This document shows, one piece after another, positions 1 through 11,248 of a DNA stretch of 64,000 nt (position 1 is its first letter; each line of letters begins with the position of its first letter). The position numbers and the translations under genes are program-made. The notes beneath the pieces are model-generated. The model did no database searches, had not been told where the DNA came from, and saw nothing but the letters and a program-made list of their open reading frames with translations. The stretch is from Ophiostoma sp. CBS 140.51 (lineage: Eukaryota; Ascomycota; Sordariomycetes; Ophiostomatales; Ophiostomataceae), in the NCBI GenBank assembly GCA_029298735.1, contig JANSLP010000050.1:90918-154917 (forward strand), given 5' to 3'.

Positions 1-735
1 TATGACTGCACAAAAGAGTCATATCGTGGGCATCAGTCAGGATAACATGTTTCAAGCTCCCATGCATTGAATGGCATGTAGGCAGGATGACAAGCGGGCA
101 ACCACAGCAACAGATGACCAATGCACTGTCTCGCAGACGAGAGCAAGACAAAGTGCTGTGGTGCTGTGGTGCTGTGGTGCTGTCAAAACAACACAACTCG
201 CTCGTCTGTCTTCGTGGAACGCCTCTCAGCCGCGGTGCAAGTGCAAGTGGTGTTACTGCTAGCGCCATTACATAAGTGATAAAAGTGGATACGTGAGGAG
301 CAAAGAGGACGCCTTATGTAATCCGTCTGTCTGTCGTCAAAAGTACGGCGCGACGGTTGCAGCTCCGCCCTCCCGCCAAGAGGCCCTGAGCTCTGGCGCA
401 TGGGTTCTAACCCCTATTGGAGCCTCCCTACGACATATAGTTGTATTATGCGTGTTGAAGACACATGCTATCAAACACGAAGCACATTCAACGACAACAC
501 GAGCGACGACGAGCCACCAGTCACACCGGGAACGCAGCACCAGCCATTCAACGACCTCTGACCCTCATCTGTGCATGCAGAGGCATTAGTGCCGGCGCTG
601 TTGGATGGGCCCAATTGTTGCTTGCTGCTGCGACGGGCACGTGAATTGAGCATCCTCGAGGGCGGATAAGCTCGTTTTCGACGTCCCTTTTCCTCCTCTT
701 CTACCTTGACAGTCACACCGACTGCGGTTGTCGCC
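1..735. other. Intergenic / VPS52 upstream region
   Basis: No gene is recognised here. The short open frames on both strands overlap each other and read as low-complexity peptides. The stretch probably holds the promoter and 5' leader of VPS52. The last 60 bases before its ATG are pyrimidine-rich, as fungal leaders often are. A short tandem repeat lies at 153-184 and is listed separately. Confidence 0.5.
153..184. repeat. Octamer tandem repeat, 4 copies
   Basis: The unit GTGCTGTG occurs three times in perfect register, followed by a fourth copy with its last base changed to C. It is a simple microsatellite-like array in non-coding DNA. Confidence 0.85.
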
Positions 736-2933
736 ATGTGGCTTGACCGCCTAAGCCATTCCGGTGGCGGGCCTTCCCCGCAGAACAACGGCAGCCGATC
801 CGGATCGCCCCTCCCGCGACGACCATCTAGTGCCAGTCGAGGACCCTATGTGACATCACAGCGTTCAGCCCGGAATTCGTCGCTCTCGCTCATCTCCAAC
901 GACTCGACAAACTCGTTGCTGGCGTCCCGGAGGCAACAGAACGGTTCCTCTCTAAAGCAGTCCACCTCGGCAAACTCCGTGACAGGAGGCGACAGCAGAG
1001 GACAGGATGCAGCAGCGCTCCAATTGCTTGGGAAGCTCATCGGCGCGTCTCCCAAAGACGAGAAAGCAGACGACGAGGACGACGTTGTGATTACAGACGG
1101 GGATCTCGAGGCAGATTTTGACTTTTCGGGCCTGACGTTACGAGAGATTGCTTGGGAGAGCCCGGCGCAGCGCCGAGGCAGTCTGCAAGCATCTCGAACT
1201 CCAGAGGAGTGTAAGTACATCCTCCCTCCCCAGTCTCACCAACTGATTTTGTATATATACTGATTTTTTTTTTTTTGACTATCAGTGGACAAAGACCAAG
1301 CGAAGCTCGAAGACCTGCACAAATCGATCCGCGCCTGCGACGAGATCCTCAACTCCGTCGAGACGAACCTGACAAGCTTCCGAAACGACCTTGGCCTGGT
1401 ATCGGCCGACATTGAGAACCTGCAATCGCGGTCAACAGCCCTTAACGTCCGCCTCGACAACCGGAAAGCAGTCGAAAAGGGCCTCTTCCCAGCCGTGGAC
1501 GATCTGAGTGTATCGCCGGACCTCGTCAACAATATCGTGGAGGGCCATATCGACGAGCAGTGGGTCCAATGCCTAAAGGAAGTGGACAAGCGGACAGCAT
1601 CCTTGCGGTCGTCGCCCAATGTCCAGCAGTCGGGCGACAGGCAACAAGGGTCAAAAGTAATCAAGGCGGCGACAGACTTGTTGCCGCTGTTGGACAAATT
1701 GGTGTTGAAGGTACGTTGACATCCATGTTAAAGGTCGTATTGTTTACTTACTAACACAATCTCTTCTAGGCCATTGAACGAATACGAGACTTCCTCGTGG
1801 CCCAGATCAAGGCGTTGCGGTCGCCGCACATCAATGCGCAGATCATTCAGCAGCAGAGCTTCATTAAGTTCAAAGATCTATTTACTTTCTTGCACAAACA
1901 TCATGCCGTCCTGGCCGACGAGATCTGCCTCGCCTACATGAACACCATGCGGTGGTACTACAGCAACCAGTTCACACGCTACGCCAAGTCGCTCGAGAAG
2001 CTCAAGATGCACATCCTGGACAAGAACGATGTCCTGGGCCACGACGACCACTCCTCGCGGCGAAGCGCTGCCAAGATGAGCGGGCCTCCGCACGACGCCT
2101 TCAGTTTGGGCCGCCGCATCGATCTCCTCAAGGGCCCTAACCAGGTCGCCTTGTCGTCATACATGGCCGAAGAGGACAAAGCGACGCACTACTTGGAGGT
2201 GCCCTTCCGCCACTTCAACTTGGCCCTCGTCGACAACGCCACGGCCGAGTACACCTTCATGGCCTCCTTCTTCTCGCCCGCTCTTTCCTATGCTACCATT
2301 GCGAAGCACTTCAACTACACTTTTGAGCCGACTTTCGCGCTCGGTAAGACCTTGACGCGCGATCTCATTAGCGAGACCTACGACTGCCTCGGTATTCTGT
2401 TGTGCATCCGCCTGAACCAGCACTTTGCCTTTGAGCTGCAGCGCCGCAAAATTCCTGCCGTCGACGGCTACAACAATGCCACCAACATGCTGCTGTGGCC
2501 CCGTTACCAGGTCATTATGGACCACCACTGCGAGAGCATGCACTCCCTAGCAAGCAGCGGCAACAGTACTATCCTCGCCAGTGGCAATGCCGGTGGCGGT
2601 GGCAGCAGTGCCGCCGCAGCCTCGGCGGCGCCGCACGTCGTCACGCAGCGGTTTGGCCAGCTGCTGCACGGCATTCTGGCTTTGAGTACGGAAGCCGGTG
2701 ACGATGAGCCCGTGGTGACGAGTATGCTTCGGCTGCGTAACGAGGTCGAGGCATTCCTTACCAAGTACAGCCAGGTGTGCTTTGGCAAGGACAAGCGCCG
2801 GCGCGAGCGGTTCCTGTACAACAACTACTCGCTGGTGCTGACCATTATTAGCGATGTGCATGGCGGCAAGCTGGCAACGGAGCAGAAGCAGCACATTGAA
2901 GCTCTTAAAACGGCGTTCCAAGAAGGGGCATGA
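736..2933 (+). CDS. VPS52: GARP complex subunit Vps52 (Sac2 family)
   Basis: Vps52 is a subunit of the GARP tethering complex (Vps51-54), which captures endosome-derived vesicles at the trans-Golgi. Exons are 736-1210, 1286-1710 and 1770-2933. They splice in frame to about 687 residues, close to the roughly 640 of the yeast protein. The protein opens with MWLDRL and a Ser/Pro-rich disordered stretch, typical of fungal Vps52. A helical core follows: IRACDEILNSVETNLTSF, then RIRDFLVAQIKALRSPHINA, then the block around residues 335-395 containing LHKHHAVLADEICLAYMNTM. Both introns are short (75 and 59 nt), with GTAAGT and GTACGT donors; the second has a TACTAAC branch point. The open frame extends upstream to a TTG at 706, but ATG 736 is the first methionine. 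The family call rests on remembered homologues. Confidence 0.93.
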
Positions 2934-3315
2934 TTATTCCGTTAGCATATTTACATCGTTTGGTTCATTGCGCTCGTTTCTTATGCGTTCTCGATACATA
3001 TTGTTTACTTTCTTTATTTTCTCGTAGGGCATGTTTTGATTTTACCATTCATGGTGTTTTCTATATAAAGAGCTTGGCGGTCTATTACAAAAAAGTAGAA
3101 CAAAGACTTGTATACTTTTCCCCACTACCCGGCAAGACACATTTTCCACATTTTTTATAAACAGAGCCGTTACCAGCATCACAAAACAGACGAATAAAGA
3201 TAAATGCATCGTCAGATAAAGTTTCGAAAAATGAACGCCTACCTAACATAACAATAAATCATGTGCACGGGTATACTATATGACAAAAGGGGGGGTTTAA
3301 ACAAAAGCAGACCTA
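2934..3315. other. Convergent 3' intergenic region
   Basis: This lies between the stop codons of the convergent VPS52 and TBC genes. It is AT-rich with T runs and A-rich stretches such as AATAAAGATAAA near 3194, suited to 3' UTR and polyadenylation signals for both genes. No coding sequence is seen. Confidence 0.55.
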
Positions 3316-5068
3316 TCAGCCTACGTGAACACCAAGGCGTGACAAGAGTGCCGATACTTTGGCGACCGGGCCGGTGAGAAACGGGCTGCTCGCTCCTGCA
3401 CCGACACCCGAACGGCGCAGTGCAACGGCCACGACGCCAACGAGCACGGCAACACCAACGGCCCGCATAGGGCCTCTATATCGCCATAGGATCTGCCGAG
3501 CCCGAGCCACCTGCTGCCGCCGCCGCTCGGCTGCCTCCAGTTCGCGCACGTGCTCGTGGAACAGCCTCTCGCCGTCGGCCACCGTCAAGCCAGAAGCCAA
3601 GGGTTTGTCCGTACCCCGATCGTCTGCCGTCTTCAGGACAGACGACGCGGCAATGGATCGCCATGCCGGAAGGGTGTGTGCCGGGTAGTCTTTGGCGAGT
3701 TGGGCGGCATCGGCAATAAGCTCGTCTAGCGGCGGAGTGGACGATTTCCCGCTGCCCTCGTCTTCGTCAAAGTTGCCGCCGCCCCGGTCGCCTCCTGCCC
3801 GGCCTGGCAGCTTCGAGAGGATGTGGTGCAGCATCTCTGGCTCATCGGCTGGCGTCGCAAAGAGTGCTTCGCGGTGTGCCCGTACAATGGCGGCAAACAA
3901 GTACAAGGAAAAGGCCGGCGGCCGGGCCAGCATCACATCAAACAGGCGTGCAATGGCGCCCAAGGACTGCACGTCGTGGGCGTACATAGTCAGAGTACCG
4001 CTGAGGGCAAAAAAGGGCCGCGGGTGCTGGGCCAGGCGCAAATGGTTCCAGAGCGGCGGGTCGGCCTTGCGCAAGATGTCGGGCAGCAACAAGAGCTGCT
4101 GAACGGCGGCATCAATGGTGGGCAACATAAAGTCACGGATTCGCAGGGCAGCCAGACGGACGACGGTCGGTGTCCGCAGTTGGGGTGGGAGGACCAGCAA
4201 AAAGACCTGGCAGATGTCGTGAAAGCCCTGGAAGTAGCACAAGTAGGGATAACGACGCAGGACTTCGACGATTAGTGCCGATAGAGCCTGCTTCTGGCGA
4301 GCTTCTTCGGCATCATTGGAGTCTGAAGGAACAAAGTCAGTTGATGTCGGGTAAAAAATCAAAAGACGGACAAAATTGAGAACAACATACGTGTTGGGTA
4401 GTAAACAAATGCGCGGTTGACGTCCAGTTGGACCTGTTCTTCGTCTCGATGAGGCGGTAGGCTCTCCCAAGAATTGCTGTCCTGTTCTTTTGATATGCCT
4501 GCAGCAGCTGCTGCCGCCTCGATATCGACATAACCGTCCGAGTCAAGAGGGATTCCCAAAAGTACCGGCCCTATATGGTGTTAGTAAAGGGTCACTGGTA
4601 GCACATACTGAGTGACGATTTCGACTTACATGCTATTTGGCGAAGCTCGTCTGTGAGAAACCCGCCCTCAGAGCCAGCCAGCTCCTTGAGCCGTGCAAAG
4701 TCACCTTGAAGACAAGCATCACGAATACCCTGTTTCTTTGCAGCCACTTCTGGACTATCTTCCACGGCCGGTATCTCAATTTTCTCAGATCTGCTTATAG
4801 ATCGAGATGATGATTGCCTCGATGCTGGTAAACGGCCACCGCTCTTGTCTGATGTTATTTCCAGTACATCGTCTTGTGCATCTTTCTTCTCGTCCAAACT
4901 GTCCCCGTCCAAGAGAAGGCTGTCTTGCCGCTGATGCTGCTTTTCTTCTGACCCCTCGGTCAACAAAGCTTTCTCTCGCGATTGCTGGCTATCAGGAGCC
5001 AAAATCTTTTCTGCTGTGGATGGGACCGTGTCGGCACCTCCGCCAAGGCCACTGTCTTGTGAAGTCAT
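3316..5068 (-). CDS. TBC-domain Rab GTPase-activating protein, Gyp8/TBC1D20 type
   Basis: It should stimulate GTP hydrolysis by a Rab/Ypt GTPase of the early secretory pathway (family knowledge: yeast Gyp8 and human TBC1D20 act on Ypt1/Rab1). Exons are 5068-4630, 4570-4391 and 4322-3316, giving about 541 residues. Splicing restores the family motifs. RQIAWPVLLG spans the first junction, LDVNR carries the arginine finger near residue 199, and YFQGFHD carries the glutamine finger near residue 238. A hydrophobic segment near the C terminus, following YRGPMRAVGVAV and preceding a short polar tail, fits the single membrane anchor of this subfamily. The N-terminal 120 residues are Ser/Asp/Glu-rich and probably disordered. 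ATG 5068 is the first methionine after which the frame is uninterrupted to the donor and gives a plausible start; upstream in-frame codons to 5479 are low complexity. Confidence 0.9.
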
Positions 5069-8000
5069 AGCAACCGCTGTTTTTGCTTGTGCGGTACTAT
5101 TGCCGGGCCAAGTAAAAGGTCGGAACTGCCGCCTTCTTCGCTTTCGCTCTCTTGGCCCAATATTGAAGAGTGGGCTAGCTCTGCACAATGGCCTGTTTCT
5201 GGATACAGTACCGCACGTTTGCTCTCTCTCTCTCTTCCTCTCGCTCCTTGTTTCTGCAAGATGACGGGTAGAATTGGGATAGACAGCGGAAATGGCTAGA
5301 ACAACCCCCCCCCCCACGTTTCCCCTTGCGTTGTCTTGCCGCCACAGCCTAACCTTGTGAGGGCCGAAAGCAGAAGGTGGAATAAGAGTGTAAGTAAGAG
5401 TGCGAGTGTGATAGAGACTGTAGCCTGTTGATGTGGCCGTCCTGCGGGATATGCGGCTGTTGTCGGCCTGTTCGTGCAATGGACTAATGGCAAGTTCCGC
5501 CTATGTGATTTCGAGGTGTTGAAGTATCCTTTTTGCAACTTGGGCAAACGGTAAGGGTAAGATCTGGTCTATGCCAAAAGGACGAGGCAGATCACCAAGT
5601 ACTCCGTAGTAGAGCGAGGGAAGTGAATACGATGCCACGGACGTCAAGATAAGCCGACCGAAGAGGAAAACGAGAGTGAGCCTGAGATGGCAAAGTTGAT
5701 AAAAGGGGGAGCAGCCAGCCCGTTATTTTCTCATTCACCGAGCGGATCCGTCGATATCAGGATCTTTAATAGCCCGATGAAGGATAACACTCAATAAAAG
5801 AGTATCAGAAGGATGCCGTCATGCGGAGAGAGGGAATCAAGGGGACCAAGCTTGTGGCTTTGGCTTTCTAGTCGACTGCAACCCCGGTCGGCTTCAGAAG
5901 CTGCGCGTACCCGTGTGTGAGCGAGTGAGGACTCGGCTAGGGACGAGGAGATAGAGGAGGGTGTGCAGGTGTGCGGGCGTGCTTGTGCGTGTCTTCGTGC
6001 GTGGTTGTTGAAGGTCTGTCGAGGTTGACGCGTGTGTCAGAGAACTGGGGAGTTGCAGTTGCAAGGCATGACGTGTGGTCTTCGCCAGGGGGTGGCCGCT
6101 CAAGGACAGTGGGACAGCGGGACAGTGGACAGATTGGGTCGGGATGGGCAGATGCCAGTGGGTACAGTGTGTGGCCCAAGCTTTTGTGGTATTTGTGCAC
6201 TGTTTTTGCTCTCGATTTCTCAAAAAAGCTTTCGGTGCCTGGACCTAACTGGCGTTTCAGGTCGTAGCTGTGCATTGCGAGAGCCCTGGCAGGAGCCCCA
6301 CTACAGCTGTTCGTTTGCGCCCGATCCAGCACTAAACTAGAGCTCCCTGTAGCGTGCTGGAAGGTGACAACGATTGCTTAAGCGGTATCTTAGCGAGCTA
6401 AATTGCAGCTTCAGTGGACTTTGTTGAAGATCAAGAGAGCTCATCTCGCCCTGTTTTGGGCCATGATGATAGGATCATAAGATGTGCTTTCAACGATCGT
6501 CAAAACAGAAACAAGACTTGTCGAGATTATTAGGACTCCAGACGTATCGCAAAACATCTCTAGATCTTGTCCGCCCGCCAGCCCGACGCCCGTACGGTAC
6601 TCGTAAGATACACGCTCCACTGCTACTGCAGCAGGTGCCACAGCACCTAACTCAAGGTGCACATATTATTCTCGCCCCGGTCGTCCAGGAGCTTCAGGCC
6701 CAGACCAAACAGCCATGGGTCGACGTTTTATCCGTTTTATTGAAGAACAAAACTCCCCGCCCGTTGCATGTTCTTTTTGAGTTCTTTTTCTGCCCTGACA
6801 TCCTTCTCCCGCCGCCTCTGTTTTCCTTCTGTTCGCAAACGCAGATGACAGATCAAAAATGACTTGTCATCTGGGGCCCAAAGGCGAGAGACAGGGAGGC
6901 AGGGAGACAGGTCAACGTCAGTGCAGCCGTTTATTATTCTGTGCTGACCCTGGTGTGTCTGCATGCCGTCTCTTTCTCAGTACGCTTGTACTTTATCATG
7001 TTTCGTTTGAACGTGGCCTGGTCAAACGTGGCTGCCATTTTTCTCCGAGTGTCAGAATCTCAAAAACTTGAGGACCATGCAGCTTCCCTTGTGGCCCTTG
7101 TCCGCGTTCTCATGTCATTTTTTGCTTTCTCCCTTCCTCCCCTGTCTCTTGTTCGCCTCGAGGCACCTTGGCGTCCGGCATCAAATTGGCAGATCCAAAC
7201 GAAGGAGCTGGGCAACATGGCCCCTGCGCCTGTGCCTTCGCCGTTTTCCCTTGAAGAAACAAAGCCAAAGTCGAAAATTGAAAAATTGAAAATCACCCAC
7301 GAGAAAAATGAGTCGAAAGCCCCGCGAGACCCCCTGTCAACGATGTCGAAAATATCGAAAATGCAGGGGTCCCGCGCGAACGATGAACGATGAGGCGAGG
7401 CGACTCCATCGAGCCTGAAAACCCGCAACCGAGCATGTCCGTCGGTGGCGCGGAGGATGTGCAGGGCTGTGCCGGCAGCCCTAGTGTGTGGTGAGAACAT
7501 GGACGGACTTGCTCCGACGGCCGTGAGATATCGGTTCCTGTGGTTCACATGTACAAGTACATCGAACTGAGTATATCGAACTGAATACATCCACACAAGT
7601 GTATGTTCTCCCTGCAGCAGAACCAAAGAGTACTTGTTTCCGGATCATGGCCTGCACGCTCGGACGATGCACGCCAACCGTTATGCTCAAGTGGAAGTAC
7701 TCGTTTCGAGAAGTCGAGGCTGCCAGTCAGTGCGAGTCGTACGTCGTAGCCTTTTCGCGATATATCCCCGATCTCTTTATCCTTTGGCCAGAGCAAACGA
7801 GAGAAAATGTGACATTTCGACAACTTGCCGGTTCCCGTGCACAAAGTAGAGTGCCCGCCTAAGTGACTGGGTGCCTGGGACCTGATGTCGTGTGCAAGAT
7901 AAGAGAAGGATGCAGTGTCGAGCACGAAAGGGGAACGAGGGAACATGCAGTGCAGAGTCGTAGTACTGCGTGGAGCGGGGACGAGACGAAGTAACCGAAT

Positions 8001-8090
8001 CAACTGGTGGATCGGTGAGCAGAGGCAAAGAGGGCAAGCATGCAAAATGTGCAAAGCATGCAAGCAAGCAGGCCAGACTTGACTGGACGT

Positions 8091-8116
8091 TCACAGTCAC
8101 AGTCACAGTCACAGTC
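8091..8116. repeat. TCACAG hexanucleotide tandem repeat
   Basis: Just over four perfect copies of TCACAG lie in tandem within the long intergenic region. It is a plain microsatellite. Confidence 0.85.
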
Positions 8117-8423
8117 TGCAATCGCCATCGACCATCGAAATGCCCGGCCGTCTTTGCATGGCATGGTATCTTTTCTTTTCTTCCCGAGCACCAACGCCCA
8201 ACACATGTCGTCGAAAGCTTTCACTCACCCCTGGTCCCCTGCCCACGCCCCATCCATCTGGGTTGAAACGGGCCCTCCTCAAGTGATCGTCGTGTTTTAC
8301 GGAGCATTGCCGTTGGTTCTTTTTTGTTTGTTTTTTAGTCTATTTCGATCGTTAGGAGGGGAGGAGGGCTAAGGTTTGCGTTTTGCCGTCTAAAGGGTAG
8401 CTAGGTAGTTGCTGCGAGGCCCG

Positions 8424-8458
8424 GTCCATGTCCAGTTCTTGTCCATGTCCTGTCCATG
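8424..8458. repeat. Interspersed GTCCATG copies
   Basis: The heptamer GTCCATG is present at 8424, 8441 and 8452, forming a loose degenerate tandem cluster in non-coding DNA. Confidence 0.6.
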
Positions 8459-11248
8459 TTGTCTAATCTGGAGGCGTTCGTTTACGCCGAGGGCAGAGCG
8501 GGCTAGGGTGAAGTGTTGTTGGCTGTCCAAACAAAGTAGTGAAAACGTGAACAAAGTGAATGAAGCAAAAGAGGTGAATTGCAGAATGCACGACGCGGGA
8601 TGCAGAATGCGGGTAGCGGACAGCGGGTGGCGGAAAGCAGCGTTCATGGAACAAGTCAACATGGAGAGATTTCAGATTCGAAGGGGGGTAGTTAAGAAGG
8701 CAAAGGAGGGACCTCTTGTGCTTCCCCCTCTCCGTCTGTCTCTCTCCTTCCCCCGATTGAGCAAAAGAGTCAACAAACCAAGGCAGGAAAGAGCGACGAG
8801 GCCAAACAAAACGACAAGACAAAAGACTAGAAAGAACGAACGATTGCGTTATGAACCCAATCGACAAGCTGCCTCTTGCCTAGCTACTAGCCCAGGCCGA
8901 GCTTCCCCCATTCCCCGCCATTTGCGCCTTCCCTTTTTATGTACCTTACTATATTTTCCCGCAGTTAGCTCTATTTTGTTAGCTTTTTCGCCCTGCTCTT
9001 CCGCCCCCTCTCACACACAAATACTCCATCCACGCAGACGGGGCCTTGTGCGCGTGGCCGAGCCCACACCAACGACCGAGTGACAATCCTCACTCCGTTC
9101 CTTCCACATCTTTGCTCAGTTGCTGCCTTACTTCGCACCTGCGCTGAGTGACTGCGCGCGCCTTCCTTCCTCGATCCTCGCATGCGCGCTTTACCGCCTC
9201 AGTCTTGGAAAGAACACCAGCATCATTCTTGCCCTGGCTTGGTTTGATTCACTCAACGGGTCCAGCAGCACCAGCAGTCCCCTCCTTCCCTAGAGCCGAC
9301 ACCGCGCCACCAACAAGGCAAGATCTGGCGGCATCGCGCCTGCCCTCGAAAAACATATGAGACATATCAGATTGAGACACAACCGCATATATGTCCACGC
9401 ATAGCAAGCGCCTCCTGTAAGCTTCTTCCTTTTTTGTCTTCTCGATATTCCGCGTCTATGTTGTTCGAATTCGGACCCCTCCCCTCCATTTTATCTTTGC
9501 AATTTTGTCTCCAACATCCCTCCGTCACTCCCCCTCTCCAAAACCCCTTTGAGCGCAACGCGCAGCCGGTTGTCGGTGATCCCCGGCTCAGCTCCATCTC
9601 CAAATCTGTCCGCCAGTCGACGATTCTCTATTTGCTTCAAGTCTTTAAGCTTCAAGAATTCACCACATCTACCACAACCTTCACGCCCACCACGCTCAAC
9701 ACACCCATCCCACGCCTGGGCCGGCTTCTCTACGCGAGCTTGTGTTCCCCATCAACTGAGACTCGCAGGGTCTGTCTGCCTGAGACCACGCCGCCTTCTC
9801 GTCGTCCACAGATCCCTCTGCCTGGGGCTGTTTGGCTGTGTGGCTCTGTTTTCTGGCTCTCTCGCTCTCTCGCCGCTCTGGTTTAGGTAGCTGCCGCCCC
9901 CTTTTGACCTACCCAACCCATCCTCTCGCCCCCTCTACCGTCATACAGCGTGCCATTGCTACCCTCTTCCTCTTCCTTCTATTGCTCTTCCTGCTTGGTT
10001 CCTACTTGCTTCCTGCTGCTTCTAGTCCTTCTGTACTCTGTACGCCTGCTGTCTCTCGTTGTGTATCTTCGATCTCCTTTGTCCTCCCTCGTCCTCGTTT
10101 TCCCCCTTCTTTTTTCTCCCCGTTCCCACTTGTCCACCTCCTCACCTTCTCTTCTTCTGCCCTGCCACCTCCCGTGCTCCCGGCCTCGTTGTATCTGACA
10201 AGCTGGTCTGGCCCGGCCTTCCTGGCCTTCATGGCCTTCTCCTGGGCCTGCTTGGTTAGCCTGTCTAGCCTGGCCGCCACGGCCATGTCTCGAGGTTGCC
10301 TTTGAGCCGCTTTCTGCTTGTTTCTTTCTCCCCCATGTTACCTTGCGTTACCTCTCCTCCACTCCTCCTCCCCGAGCCTGTCCTTCGTCTCGTCTTACCC
10401 CCTGCCTTGGTACCGTCACTCTGTTCTCTGTTGTCCATGCCCATCTCGTTTTATCTTGACACCCCTCTCCCAGCTTTTGCTGTCACTATTTTGCTAGTAT
10501 TTGCCTTTCCTGTCTGTCGTTCTTTTCTTCCCTTTATTTACCCCGGCCATATCACGCCTGCCAATGAAGCCTTTTCCTTCAGTCTCTCTTGCCACGACGG
10601 GCACCCATACATAAACTCCTTGCATATCCAGCAATCCGGCCCCTCTTGCGTCTATTTCCAGCTCTGACGCCTATTGGCGAGCCGAGCATGCTTTGTAAGA
10701 GGGGCAGGCAGCTTCGCCTTTCCTGGAAATCCCTGTGCATTTGATTTTTTTTCACGTTGTTTTTTTTACTCCTCAGACTCCTCATCTGCCGGCCTGTTTT
10801 ATGCACGTCGCTTTTTTCTTACATTTATCTTTTAAATCCTTCCCTCGTTTCCTGATTCCGTGCCCCTCTCCTTTCTCGGCTGATGCCCCAAGTGGTGATC
10901 GAGAAATCTGGCCCCGTTGCGTTGCTCTTGAACAGCCGATTGCCCCAAATGATGTGATATCGCGAGTTGCCTCTCTATTTTCTCCTGCATGCTGCTAGAT
11001 ATGACAAAAAATTGCGCAACGAGGTCTAACTGTTGTCTAGACCCCCTTCTTTCCTCCCGTTAGTCTCGCCATATGTCGGTCGATACACATTTATAGGACA
11101 ACCCTCCGCTTTCCAGCCTGTTACATATTCCTTCGGTTCACCGCCGACGACCACGATTCTGATTTCGTACCCATCCGAATAGCCTGCCTGCCGCCAAGAC
11201 GTACTCCGGCCTTCTCGTTGGGCCCTGGGGTACGAGACGGCGTGGAGG

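Larger units (their letters stand above)
5069..11248. other. 6.2 kb gene-free divergent intergenic region
   Basis: This separates the TBC gene (reading left) from the Mms1-like gene (reading right). No open frame here resembles a known protein. Frames of 100-220 codons exist on both strands, but they overlap antisense to one another and are rich in Ser, Pro, Leu or Arg, as expected of biased non-coding DNA. From about 8.9 to 11.0 kb the + strand is strongly pyrimidine-rich, compatible with a long 5' leader or promoter of the gene at 11249. Simple repeats lie at 5305-5314 (ten Cs), 8091-8116 and 8424-8458. A non-coding RNA or a leader with an intron cannot be excluded. Confidence 0.5.

Noticed and set aside
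706..735. Upstream extension of VPS52
   Set aside because: It begins at TTG. The conserved MWLDRL start is at ATG 736.
9832..10305. Hydrophobic + strand frame of 157 codons resembling membrane spans
   Set aside because: The hydrophobicity follows from T/C-rich sequence, and adjacent frames look the same.
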